A stretch of 64,000 nt of DNA from Lysobacter solisilvae (GCF_016613535.2 NZ_CP071518.1:1364001-1428000); one strand, 5' to 3'. Shown: positions 43,717 through 54,021, counted from the stretch's first letter. Numbers and translations: made by a program. The notes: generated from the sequence alone by a model not told the origin.

Positions 43717-45420
43717 CTACAGCCCCACCCGGTTGCGCCCGTCGCGCTTGGCCCGGTACAGCGCCTGGTCGGCCAGCTGCACCAGCACCAGCGGACGCGT
43801 GCCCGACGCGGCCACGTACACGCCGACGCTGACGGTCAGCACGCCGGTGGGCGCATCCCCGTGCGGAATCCCCAGTGCCGAAACGGCCTGGCGCGCGCGC
43901 TCGGCCACCTGGCAGGCCGTGTGCACATCGGCCTCGTCCAGCATCGCCATGAACTCCTCGCCGCCCATGCGCGCCAGCACGTCCTCGCTGCCACGCAGGC
44001 AACCGCTCACGGCCGACGCCACCCGGCGCAGCGCGCTGTCTCCAGCCAGGTGCCCATAGCGGTCGTTGTAGGCCTTGAAATGGTCGATGTCGAAGGCCAG
44101 CGCCGCCACGGGAACGCGGGTCACGCCGTGCTGGGCGTCCACGCGCTGCGCCAGGTGTTCCTCGAATCCGCGGCGGTTGAGCACGCCGGTGAGCGCGTCG
44201 GTGCGGTTGAGCCGGTCCAGTTCCTGGTTGTTGTAGTGCGCGATGTCCAGCCGGCTGGCCAGTTCATCGATCGACTGCGCCAGCGGCTGCAATTCCAGCG
44301 GCATGTCACGCATCCGCAGCAGCGCGACCGGTTGCCGTGTCGTCATGCCCTGCAGCACCGCCAGGAACGTGTCGAGGATCTCCGCGAATCGCCGCATCTG
44401 CAGCTGCACGACGACCCAGGTGCCCAGCGCCGCCACCAGCAGCATGCCCAGGAACACCGCCAGCCGCCGGGCCAGCGACTGGTACAGCACCGATTCGGGC
44501 GCGAAGAGCACCACGGTCCATCCACTGCGCGTGCCGGCACGTGCGAAGAACGCGTCGCCGCCGTCACCGAGCACCCGTTTCGCGCGCCCGGTGACGACCC
44601 CGGCCGCGGGCTGCGCGCCGCGCAGGAACATGGGGTCGCGCAGGTTCTGTTCAAAGCGGTAGGGCAGGCCGGCGCTGGCATGCACGACCCGGCGCTGGCG
44701 GTCGAGGACCATCATTTCGAAACCCCGCAACCGCAAGGCCGCCGATCGCAGCCGGGTGAAGGCGTCCACGCGAATCGAGCCCTGCAGCACGCCCGCGAAG
44801 CGACCGTCGACGAACAGCGGCGCGGACACCGCGATCAGGGGATCGGTGCCCAGCACGCGGCCGACAAAGCCATCGGACACGTGCGACTGGCCGGTGGCCG
44901 CCGGGATCCGGAAGTACTGCCGGTCGTCCACGCGGCGGAAGCGTCGGGAGGAGGCCGGATCGGACAGCAGTACGTTGCCTCGCGCGTCGGTGACCAGCGC
45001 CGAAGCCATCGCGGGGTACTGTTCGCGCAGGCGGCGAAGTTCCGGCGCCCAGTCCTCGCCCACGCGTGAGGTGGATGCCAGCAGGTTCACCGACGACAGA
45101 TGTGCGCGGACGAAGTCATCGACCGCCGATGCCGACAGCACGGTCGACATGGCCAGCTGCTCAGTCAGCGCGCGGCGCTCGGTGCGGTAACCCGATGCCA
45201 GCTCGCCCACGCCCAGCAGTGCGATCGGTACCAGCGCGGCCAACGCGAGGCGCCGGATCAGCGTCGTGCGAAGCGACGTCGCCGCGGGAAGGGCCAGTGG
45301 CATGGCGGCCGGCTGGACATTGCTGTTCATCGCGGGCCGACGAGTGCCCGTGCCGCCGCCACCGGCGTCGTTGGCCTCACCCGACCGACGGTTCCGGTCC
45401 ACGCTGATCCTCCGAGCCAT
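43717..45420 (-). CDS. diguanylate cyclase with periplasmic dCache-like sensor domain
   Basis: A 567-residue membrane signalling enzyme. The N-terminal helix is at about 52-72. A periplasmic sensor region (about 85-330) looks like a double-Cache domain (LVTDARGNVLLSD, FRIPAATGQSHVSDG). A second helix (about 335-355) and a HAMP-like linker precede the C-terminal GGDEF domain (about 415-567). The active site is GGEEF at 486-490, and DALTGVLNRRGFEEH opens the domain. It should make c-di-GMP in response to an external small molecule. An RxxD inhibitory site was not clearly seen. ATG 45330 is an alternative start. It is divergent from the gene at 45643. Confidence 0.93.
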   Translation of the reverse strand: MARRISVDRNRRSGEANDAGGGGTGTRRPAMNSNVQPAAMPLALPAATSLRTTLIRRLALAALVPIALLGVGELASGYRTERRALTEQLAMSTVLSASAVDDFVRAHLSSVNLLASTSRVGEDWAPELRRLREQYPAMASALVTDARGNVLLSDPASSRRFRRVDDRQYFRIPAATGQSHVSDGFVGRVLGTDPLIAVSAPLFVDGRFAGVLQGSIRVDAFTRLRSAALRLRGFEMMVLDRQRRVVHASAGLPYRFEQNLRDPMFLRGAQPAAGVVTGRAKRVLGDGGDAFFARAGTRSGWTVVLFAPESVLYQSLARRLAVFLGMLLVAALGTWVVVQLQMRRFAEILDTFLAVLQGMTTRQPVALLRMRDMPLELQPLAQSIDELASRLDIAHYNNQELDRLNRTDALTGVLNRRGFEEHLAQRVDAQHGVTRVPVAALAFDIDHFKAYNDRYGHLAGDSALRRVASAVSGCLRGSEDVLARMGGEEFMAMLDEADVHTACQVAERARQAVSALGIPHGDAPTGVLTVSVGVYVAASGTRPLVLVQLADQALYRAKRDGRNRVGL

Positions 45421-45642
45421 TGCGTCGATGCCGCCCCGGCCGCGCGTGGTCGCCCCCGTGCGATCTGCGCCCGACCGTCCCTCGCTCCGCCCGCCACGCC
45501 CGCATGGCCGCCCTATCCACGCCCTGCAAGTGTGAACGCAGCGTCAACACGTCCGCCAGCTTCTCCACATCCCGTAGGCGAACGCGCCGCTACGGTGGGC
45601 TGGACAGCGGCAACCCCGCCGAGCGCCCCCAAGGAGGCCCCC

Positions 45643-45933
45643 ATGTCCGAGGAAACCGCCAAGACCCCGCTCGACCACGTGCACGACACCGTGACCCAGC
45701 TCAAGGAGATGCGCCACTACTCCAAGAACAACGTCGAGTTGCTGACCACCCAGTGGCTGATGTTCGACGGCGAGCTCAAGAAGCTGAAGAAGACCCAGAC
45801 CATCGAAGACCTGATGACAAGGCAGTCGGAGTTCTACGACGCCGTCGAATCGGCGATCAGTGACCTGGAAGAGCTCGAGGTGAGCCTGCAACCGGCGCCC
45901 GAAGACACGGGCGGTGCGGATACGGTCCACTGA
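45643..45933 (+). CDS. small helical hypothetical protein (phasin-like?)
   Basis: This 96-residue soluble protein has a very strong ribosome-binding site (AAGGAGG at 45631-45637). The sequence is helical and charged (LDHVHDTVTQLKEMRHYSK, MFDGELKKLKKTQTIEDLM) and ends in an acidic tail. I recognise no family with confidence; the amphipathic helices recall short phasin-like or chaperone-like proteins. A good terminator follows, so it is a monocistronic, probably well-expressed gene. The function is unknown. Confidence 0.7.
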   Translation: MSEETAKTPLDHVHDTVTQLKEMRHYSKNNVELLTTQWLMFDGELKKLKKTQTIEDLMTRQSEFYDAVESAISDLEELEVSLQPAPEDTGGADTVH

Positions 45934-45957
45934 CTGCGCGCAGCGTATTGGTAAAAG

Positions 45958-45983
45958 GCCCCGCGCATGCGGGGCTCTTCTTT
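45958..45983 (+). terminator. terminator after the 96-residue protein gene
   Basis: GCCCCGC (45958-45964) pairs with GCGGGGC (45969-45975) over the loop GCAT, followed by TCTTCTTT. It lies 25 bases after the stop codon. Confidence 0.85.
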
Positions 45984-46178
45984 CGATGACAGAAAGCAGC
46001 CGGCCACCATGTCGCTGCAGGTGATGGGAGCGTCACACCGGCTGTCCGCGGCTGATTCGCCCCGCATCATCGCTGCATCACTGTGTTCCGTCGATACTGC
46101 GCGTGGCTGCGAAGTCGCGTCTCCATCGCGGCCCGCCCTCCCATGGCGAGCTTCAGCGACGCGCTGCCGGGGCAATCG

Positions 46179-47396
46179 ATGACCACCCGAGATCACGAAC
46201 CGATGGACGCCACCGAATACCGGCGCCTGGTGGCGACCATTGCCGCGTTCCTGGTCGCAATCCTGGTGGGGGCGGGATTTGCGGTGCAGACCTTGCGAGG
46301 CGTCCGGGCCGAGTCCCACGCCGGTGGCCTGAGTCCGGCCATGATCGCGCAGGGGCAGCGCATCTTCCGTTTCGACACCTTCGGCGACGAGAAGCTGTGG
46401 ACCGACCAGCTGCAGCTGCACACCGTGGTGGAGCACAGCGTGGACCCGACCACGGCACTGAGCGTCGGCCTGAAAGTCGATGCCGATGCGTTGCCGCCGG
46501 GGATTCTCGACACTGCCGACCTCACCAGCCCGGCCACCACCGTCGCAATGCTGAAGTTGAAGGCGGTCGTCGGCCTGCAGGCCACCGTCGATGCGGACAA
46601 CCACATCACCAAACTCGGCGTCACCTGCGCGCTGTGCCATTCCACCGTCGACGACTCGGTCATGCCCGGCATCGGACATCGCAAGGACGGCTGGCCCAAC
46701 CGCGACCTCGATGTCGGCCGCATCATCGCGCTGTCGCCGGCGTTGCCGCGGGCCAAGAAGGCGGTCTACAACGGCTGGGGCCCGGGCAAGTACGACCCGC
46801 GCTACAACATCGATGGCCTCAACACGCCGCTGGTGCTGCCACCCGCCCACGGGCTGAAACACATCAGGAACGAGACTTACACCGGCGACGCGCCGATCTC
46901 CTACTGGAACGCGTATGTCGCGGTGACCCAGATGGGCGGCCAGGGCAACTTCGCCGACCCGCGGCTGGGCATCAACGTCACCCATACCCCCGACCTGGTC
47001 ACGCCGAAGCTGCCCGCGCTGCGCGCCTACCAGCTCAGCCTGCGCGCGCCGGCGCCGCCGGCCGGCAGCTTCGACAAGATCGCGGCGACCCGCGGCCGCG
47101 CGGTGTTCGGCCAGCACTGCATCAGCTGCCACGTCGGCGCCAGCGGCTCGGACAACAACGGCGGCAAGCTGCACGCGCCGGCCGAGACCGGCATGGATGG
47201 CGCCTATGCCGCGCGCACCGTCAACAAGGCCTACCGCACCACGCCGCTGCGCGGGCTATGGCAGCACCCGCCGTATTTCCACGACGGCAGCGCGGCGACG
47301 CTGGAGGACGTGGTGGCGCATTACGACCAGGTTCGCGCGCTCGGCCTGAGCCAGGCGCAGCGACGGGACGTGGTGGAGTACCTGAAGACGCTGTAG
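46179..47396 (+). CDS. diheme c-type cytochrome
   Basis: A 405-residue protein (ATG 46179; ATG 46203 is also plausible) with an N-terminal membrane anchor or signal (about residues 18-40). It has two heme-binding motifs, CALCH (150-154) and CISCH (314-318). The C-terminal stretch RTTPLRGLWQHPPYFHDGSAATLEDVV contains the histidine/phenylalanine pattern of the C-terminal heme domain of diheme peroxidase-like cytochromes. It should act in the periplasm in electron transfer or peroxide/oxygen chemistry. No partner gene is adjacent. A 65-bp repeat array follows immediately. Confidence 0.85.
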   Translation: MTTRDHEPMDATEYRRLVATIAAFLVAILVGAGFAVQTLRGVRAESHAGGLSPAMIAQGQRIFRFDTFGDEKLWTDQLQLHTVVEHSVDPTTALSVGLKVDADALPPGILDTADLTSPATTVAMLKLKAVVGLQATVDADNHITKLGVTCALCHSTVDDSVMPGIGHRKDGWPNRDLDVGRIIALSPALPRAKKAVYNGWGPGKYDPRYNIDGLNTPLVLPPAHGLKHIRNETYTGDAPISYWNAYVAVTQMGGQGNFADPRLGINVTHTPDLVTPKLPALRAYQLSLRAPAPPAGSFDKIAATRGRAVFGQHCISCHVGASGSDNNGGKLHAPAETGMDGAYAARTVNKAYRTTPLRGLWQHPPYFHDGSAATLEDVVAHYDQVRALGLSQAQRRDVVEYLKTL

Positions 47397-47418
47397 GACA
47401 AGGCCGTTCCTCGCGTTG

Positions 47419-47775
47419 CCATATGTCCGGACATATCGCGGCATATCTCCGAAGCGATTCTGGAACCCTCCGAAGCGATGGGTCCATATGCCCGGACATA
47501 TCGCGGCATATCTCCGAAGCGATTCCGGAACCCTCCGCAGCGATGGGTCCATATGCCCGGACATATCGCGGCATATCTCCGAAGCGATTCCGGAACCCTC
47601 CGAAGCGATGGGTCCATATGCCCGGACATATCGCGGCATATCTCCGAAGGGTTTCCGGAACCCTCCGAAGCGATGGGTCCATATGGCCGGACATATCGCG
47701 GCATATCTCCGAAGCGATTCCGGAACCCTCGGAAGCGATGGGTCCATATGCCCGGGCATATCGCGCCATATCCTC
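47419..47775 (+). repeat. 65-bp tandem repeat array (five full units plus a partial sixth)
   Basis: Units begin at about 47419, 47484, 47549, 47614, 47679 and 47744, with an exact 65-base period. Each unit has a dyad of the form ATATGNCCGGNCATAT, then GCGGCATATC, a TTCCGGAA palindrome, and two copies of CTCCGAAGCGAT. The last unit breaks off at about 47775. No unit contains a stop codon in any of the six frames. The array fills the gap between the cytochrome stop and the pseudouridine synthase gene. Units are contiguous without unique spacers, so it is not CRISPR. The function is unknown. Confidence 0.92.
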
Positions 47776-47833
47776 CGGCGCGGAATGGAGCGACTGTCGA
47801 CAACCGCTTCTGGTTCAATGGACCGACCCGCAG

Positions 47834-48718
47834 ATGCCGAATCCATCGCCAGGCACCATGCAAGCGCCCAGCCACCTCCAGCTTCCCCCGGGCCCGTGGC
47901 TCACCGTGCTCGACTGCCTGTGCGACCGCTTCCCGGCGATCAGCCGCGACGTCTGGCTCGACCGTTTCGCGCGCGGCCGGGTGCAGGACGCGCAGGGCGC
48001 CCCGCTGGCGGCCAGCGCGCCCTACCGCCTGGGCGCCGGCATCCGCTACTTCCGCGAGGTCATCGACGAGCCGGTGATTCCGTTCCAGGAGACCGTGCTC
48101 CACGTCGACGCGCACCTGGTGGTCGCCGACAAGCCGCACTTCCTGCCGGTGACGCCGGCCGGGGGTTTCGTGCGGGAAACTCTGCTGGCGCGCCTGGTGC
48201 GGCGCCTGGACAATCCGGACCTGGTACCGCTGCATCGCATTGACCGGGACACCGCCGGGCTGGTGCTGTTTTCGGCCAACCCGGCCACGCGCGGCGCGTA
48301 CCAGTCGATGTTCCGCGAGCGGAGCATCCGCAAGGGATATGAGGCCATTGCCCCCGCGCTGCCGGACCTCGTGTTTCCGCGCGTGCATGAGTCGCGGCTG
48401 GAAACGGGCGTGCCGTTCTTCCGCATGCGCGAGGTCGAAGGCGTCGCCAACAGCGCCACGCGCATGGACGTGCTCGAACGCGCGGGCGCGTGGTGGCGCT
48501 ACGCGCTGGAGCCCGTCACCGGGCGCAAGCACCAGTTGCGCGTGCACATGGCCGCGCTCGGGGCGCCGATTGCGAACGATCGCCTCTATCCGCAGCTGGA
48601 GGACCCCTCGGGGGCCGATGACGCGTCGCGGCCCTTGAAGCTGCTGGCGCGGTCGCTGTCCTTTGCCGATCCGCTCACGGGGCAATCGCGGTCGTTCGAG
48701 AGCGCCAGATCGCTTTAG
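47834..48718 (+). CDS. RluA-family pseudouridine synthase
   Basis: A 294-residue enzyme that isomerises uridine in RNA. The catalytic block is LVPLHRIDRDTAGLVLFS, with the catalytic Asp in HRID. The upstream DKPHFLPVTPAG strand and VTGRKHQLRVHMAALG are family motifs. An N-terminal S4-like region (DVWLDRFARGRVQ) is present. ATG 47834 was chosen; ATG 47858 is possible. The frame is also open upstream through the 65-bp array to an ATG at 47423. The target RNA site cannot be assigned from sequence. Confidence 0.88.
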   Translation: MPNPSPGTMQAPSHLQLPPGPWLTVLDCLCDRFPAISRDVWLDRFARGRVQDAQGAPLAASAPYRLGAGIRYFREVIDEPVIPFQETVLHVDAHLVVADKPHFLPVTPAGGFVRETLLARLVRRLDNPDLVPLHRIDRDTAGLVLFSANPATRGAYQSMFRERSIRKGYEAIAPALPDLVFPRVHESRLETGVPFFRMREVEGVANSATRMDVLERAGAWWRYALEPVTGRKHQLRVHMAALGAPIANDRLYPQLEDPSGADDASRPLKLLARSLSFADPLTGQSRSFESARSL

Positions 48719-48855
48719 GCGTCCAGCGCGTGGACCTCGGGCTCCGATGCGAAACCCGCAGTGCGTCATCGGGCCGGGCGCCGCTCGACGGCAGCCCCAG
48801 GAATCGCGGGAAAACCACCTTCGCCCGGCAATAACGCCAAAGGCGTAGCCTGCTA

Positions 48856-49092
48856 ATGCGCGGTCCCGAACACAAGAATTGGCGGCAGTACGTGACGCTT
48901 TCCAACGCCGATCTGATGCTCATGACCTACCTCGATGCGGTCGAGCGGGGTCAGGGACTCCCCGACGGCTGCGATTGGAGGGCGCTGCTGGCTGAAGAGC
49001 TGCTGTGGGGAGACAAGGCCCACTGGGCACTGACCCGGCAGGGACGCCTGCGTCTCACGGACCTGCGTTCGGTCGCGTCCGAAAGCGCCTAG
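48856..49092 (+). CDS. small hypothetical protein
   Basis: A 78-residue soluble protein (MRGPEHKNWRQYVTLSNADL, then LPDGCDWRALLAEELLWGDK). The sequence looks helical, with several Trp residues and no motif that I recognise. It ends at TAG 49090-49092, overlapping the ancestral stop of the convergent Crp-like gene (49089-49091). The function is unknown. Confidence 0.55.
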   Translation: MRGPEHKNWRQYVTLSNADLMLMTYLDAVERGQGLPDGCDWRALLAEELLWGDKAHWALTRQGRLRLTDLRSVASESA

Positions 49093-49801
49093 CCGCTGCC
49101 CAGCAGTCGCTGGTACTCGCTGCTGACCACGCCGTAGCACTCGCAGGTTCGGGCGAGCAGTTCGTCGCGGTGATAACCCGGATCGTGCCCCGGCTGTAGT
49201 CGATCACGCCATCGGTCTGCAGTTTCTTCGCCGCCTCGGTAATGCCTCCGCGACGCACGCCCAGCAGGTGGGCGATCTGCTCCTGGGTCATCTTCAGGTC
49301 CACCGGGCCCAGCCGGTCAAGGCTCATCAGCAGCCAACGGCAGAGTTGACGTTCGACGGTGTGGTGCCGGTTGCAGACGCCGGTCTGCGCCATCTGCGCG
49401 AGCAGGGCCTGGCCATAGCGGAGCACGGCGAAATGGAACCTGCCGTTGCGCCCGAACTCGCGTTCGACCGCTTCGCCGGGCAGCATCAGGGCTTCGCCGG
49501 CCACCTGCACGACGGCGCGGCTGGGTGTGCTCTGGCTGTCGACGATCAGCGACATGCCGACCACGCCTTCCCGGCCCACCATCGCGATCTCGCTGGTGTC
49601 GCCGTTCTGCAGCACGAACAGCAGCGACACGATCCCGCTGCGTGGGAAGAACATGCTGTGCTGCCTGGCATAGGACTCGTACAACACCTTGCCGACCGGC
49701 AGCTCGACCTCCTGCAGGTCATGACGCAGGCGCGCGCAGACATCCGCCGGGAGGCGCTCCAGCAGCTCGTTGCCCAGTGCCAGTGACGAAGTTCTGTTCA
49801 T
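49089..49801 (-). pseudogene. Crp/Fnr-family regulator with C-terminal frameshift
   Basis: The N-terminal cyclic-nucleotide-binding-like fold (VGKVLYESYARQHSMFFPRSG, AMVGREGVVGM) and the winged HTH (MTQEQIAHLLGVRRGGITEA) are intact. After VIDYSRGTIRV the annotated frame turns into unrelated Ala/Thr/Ser-rich sequence. A one-base change of frame near 49170-49176 restores HRDELLARTCECYGVV and a normal end at 49089-49091. CECY is a conserved feature of these regulators. One base is therefore missing. The frameshifted product would be 248 residues ending at 49055. A sequencing error or a true mutation is possible. The DNA-binding domain survives either way. Confidence 0.8.
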
Positions 49802-50076
49802 GGATGCAGCCGCCCCCGATCAGCCGTGCATTCTCACGGCCAGTGCAAGGGGGCGTATGTACGGGAGCGCACTTGGCGATCGATGCGTCCGCACCATCGT
49901 GCGGCAATCAGAGGGTCGCCGCAGTCCGCATGGCCACCAACGGGCCAAAGGCGAGGATGCCTAAAACCACGGTGCGCGCTATGCGCGACGAATGCAAGGA
50001 ACACGCGGCCCGCATGAAGCAGATGCGCGCGTTGGCGCCGGCAGGGCGGACGCGGCCCGCGCTGCGGGCCGGCGCT

Positions 50077-51370
50077 TCAGGCTGTCGCGGTCTCGCGTTC
50101 GATGGCACGCCAGCCGATGTCATGGCGGTGGAACTCGCCATGCCAGGAGATGCCGGCCACTGCTTCATAGGCCTTGCGTTGCGCCTGCGCGACGGTGTCG
50201 CCCAGCGCGCACACGCACAGCACGCGGCCGCCGCTGGTGATGGCGTGCTCGCCCTCCAGCGTCGTGCCGGCGTGGAAGACCTTCGTGTCTTCCAGTTCCG
50301 GTGCATCGATGGTGTTGATGACGTCGCCCGTCCGTGGCGTACCGGGATAGTTCTCGGCAGCCATGACGACACCCAGGCTGGCCTGGCGCGTCCATTGCGC
50401 GGTGGTCTCGTGCAGGCGCGCGTCCAGCGCGGCTTCGACCAGGTCGAGCAGGTCCGACTCCCAGGCGCAGCATCACCGGCTGGGTTTCCGGATCGCCGAA
50501 GCGGACGTTGAACTCGATGACCTTGGGCGCGCCCGACTTGTCGATCATCAGGCCCGCGTACAGGAAGCCGGTGAAGGGGATGCCGTCCTTCGCCATGCCC
50601 TGCACGGTGGGGTTGACGACCTCCCGCATGACGCGGTCGTGCACGGCCGCGGTCACGACCGGCGCCGGCGAGTAGGCGCCCATGCCGCCGGTGTTCGGGC
50701 CGGTGTCGCCGTCGCCGACACGCTTGTGGTCCTGCGAGGTGGCCATCGGCAGCGCGGTGGCGCCATCGACCATGGAAATGAAGCTGGCTTCCTCGCCGTC
50801 GAGGAATTCCTCGATCACCACGCGCGCGCCGGCGGCGCCGAAGGCGTATTCGCCGAGCATATCGGTGATGGCGGCTTCGGCCTCGGCCAGGGTCATCGCC
50901 ACGATGACGCCCTTGCCGGCGGCCAGGCCGTCGGCCTTGATCACGATCGGCGCGCCGACGGAACGGACGTATTCCAGCGCCTCGTCCATGTGCGTGTGCA
51001 CGGCGTAATGCGCGGTGGGAATGCCATGGCGGGCGAGGAAGTCCTTGGCGTAGGCCTTGCTGCCTTCCAGCTGCGCGGCGCGCGCGGTCGGGCCGAAGAT
51101 GCGCAGGCCGGCCTCGCGGAAGCGGTCGACGACGCCGGCCACCAGCGGGCCCTCCGGGCCGACGACGGTGACGGCAACGCCTTCCTTCCTGGCCAGTTCG
51201 AGCAGGCCATCGATATCGGACGCGTTCACCGCGACGTTGCGGCAGCGGCCCTCGAAGGCGGTGCCGGCGTTACCCGGGGCGATCAGCACTTCGCTCACGC
51301 GTGGGGATTGCGCGAGCTTCCACGCCAATGCGTGTTCGCGACCGCCGGAACCGATGACGAGGACTTTCAT
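50077..51370 (-). pseudogene. purD: phosphoribosylamine-glycine ligase with +1 frameshift
   Basis: This is the second step of purine synthesis, ATP-dependent joining of phosphoribosylamine and glycine. The frame from ATG 51370 gives a normal PurD N domain and ATP-grasp domain (MKVLVIGSGGREHALAWKL, GLAAGKGVIVA, NTGGMGAYSP, EFNVRFGDPETQPVMLRL). It then shifts at a CCC run (50460-50462, GGG on the coding strand). Removing one base restores LESDLLDLVEAALDARLHE and the normal C domain (MAAENYPGTPRTGDVI, ending at 50077). The corrected length is about 430 residues, as expected. Because the enzyme is normally needed for purine synthesis, a sequencing insertion is at least as likely as a real mutation. 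Confidence 0.9.
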
Positions 51371-51714
51371 GCTGCGCGCTCCTTACGTTACGTGTGTCGC
51401 TCCGGGGAGCGCGTTGAACGGAGCCGGGCCATCCGGCCATCCGTATTTTAAGGCCCCGTATCCCAAGGCCTCCGATCCGGGAGGGGGCGGGCTCGACCCT
51501 CGCACGCAGCGGTCGCGGTCATCCATCGCGAAGGCCGGGTCGCACCCCGAGGCCGCACCCTGAACCCGCATCCTGAAAACCCGACACCCTGAAAATCCGC
51601 ACCCTCGCCTGATTCAACGGCAAAGGTGGAGGGTGCGGGCCGCCAGAACCTCATCGGCTGCCTGGCGCCACCTTCTGCCGGGGAAGCAGGCAGGCGCCGC
51701 TTCCGGGTACAAGC
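51371..51714 (-). other. purH-purD intergenic region
   Basis: This 344-base gap between purH and the downstream purD holds a hairpin at 51597-51638. On the - strand, three to four degenerate copies of a 13-16 base unit containing GGGTGCGG and TTTTCA follow (51552-51605). A short palindrome, CGCTCCGGGGAGCG, lies near 51399. A promoter for purD is expected close to its start, but no consensus box is clear. I see no gene in it. Confidence 0.5.
51597..51638 (-). terminator. terminator-like hairpin after purH
   Basis: CCGCACCCTC (51597-51606) pairs with GAGGGTGCGG (51629-51638) around a 22-base loop. On the - strand it is followed by ATTTTC. It lies about 76 bases after the purH stop. The loop is long for an intrinsic terminator. 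Confidence 0.5.
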
Positions 51715-53286
<1,572 letters not shown>

Positions 53287-53352
53287 GGGGAGGGACGGCG
53301 GGGGGAGGAGCGGAATTATAGCCGCCGCGGCCCGGCTGGCCTTGGGGCCAGG

Positions 53353-53592
53353 AAAGGCAGGAGTGAGTGATCAGGAGTGAGAAATGAGTGCTGGGCGGGC
53401 CCGGAGGGGGCCCGCGGCGACGGCTGGTGCGCAATGTCTGCGAAGTCGTCGCCGGCGCCCCACCACGGGGCCGGTCACTCCACACGGAAGGCCTCGCTCC
53501 GGCCTCATGACGAACGGCAGGAGGAGGAGAAATCCAGAGGGCCCGCAGACGCCGCCCTCGTTTCTCACTCCTGATCACTCACTCCTGCTTTT
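53353..53592. repeat. long inverted repeat with structured interior between fis and purH
   Basis: The 28-base arms at 53357-53384 and 53561-53588 are exact reverse complements. Allowing G-T pairs they extend to 36 bases (53353-53388 / 53557-53592). Each arm itself contains two GGAGTGAG repeats 14 bases apart. The roughly 170-base interior has further hairpins, such as GCGGGCCC with GGGCCCGC near 53396-53416. The right arm touches the fis stop codon. The element may be a terminator, an RNA regulator of purH or a small mobile repeat; I see no transposase or target duplication. Confidence 0.85.
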
Positions 53593-53864
53593 CAGCCATC
53601 CAGACCGTACTCGCGCAGCTTCTTGCGCAGCGTCGCGCGGTGGATGCCGAGCATCGCCGCGGCGCGGCTCTGGTTGCCTTCGCAGTGGCGCAGCACTTCC
53701 ACGAACAGCGGGATTTCCAGTTCGCGCAGCGCGATCTCGTAGAGATTCTCGGTGCCGCTGCCGTTGAGGTCGCCCAGATAGCGGCGGACCGAAGTGGCGA
53801 CGTGGTCGCGCAGCGGCGGACGCGCGCGGCTGCGTGGATCGTTGCGGTCGGCTGCGGCGTTCAA
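53592..53864 (-). CDS. fis: DNA-binding protein Fis
   Basis: A 90-residue nucleoid and growth-phase regulator. The C-terminal helix-turn-helix [33 protein letters not shown] is typical of Fis. The preceding four-helix dimer region is shorter and more divergent than in enterobacteria, as in other Xanthomonadaceae. It sits between a DUF3426 gene (upstream) and purH (downstream), the usual order in this family. Confidence 0.93.
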   Translation of the reverse strand: MNAAADRNDPRSRARPPLRDHVATSVRRYLGDLNGSGTENLYEIALRELEIPLFVEVLRHCEGNQSRAAAMLGIHRATLRKKLREYGLDG

Positions 53865-54021
53865 GCGGACTCCCCCGTTAAAACATCCGTCGAAGCGGGC
53901 GGGCCATCCTTGCCAGTCGCCGCCGACGGGACGGGGAGTCTAGCGCGGGCAGGTCGCAATCAACAACGCGACCAAGGTCGGGGTTGCGCGCCCGCCCGGC
54001 GTGTGGCCGGCGGGCCCGGGC

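Noticed and set aside
47419..47775. CRISPR array
   Set aside because: Units are contiguous 65-bp tandem copies with no unique spacers and no cas genes nearby.
46103..48718. 871-codon frame spanning cytochrome, repeat array and pseudouridine synthase
   Set aside because: The first part is an out-of-frame reading of the cytochrome gene; only the last 294 codons show pseudouridine synthase motifs.
49802..50076. Small genes between the Crp-like gene and purD on either strand
   Set aside because: Frames are short, lack ribosome-binding sites and run into purD. One - strand stretch looks hydrophobic (near 49908-50015) but has no other support.
53353..53592. Insertion sequence or intact transposon
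   Set aside because: There is no transposase frame between the inverted arms and no flanking direct duplication could be seen; only a non-autonomous element remains possible.
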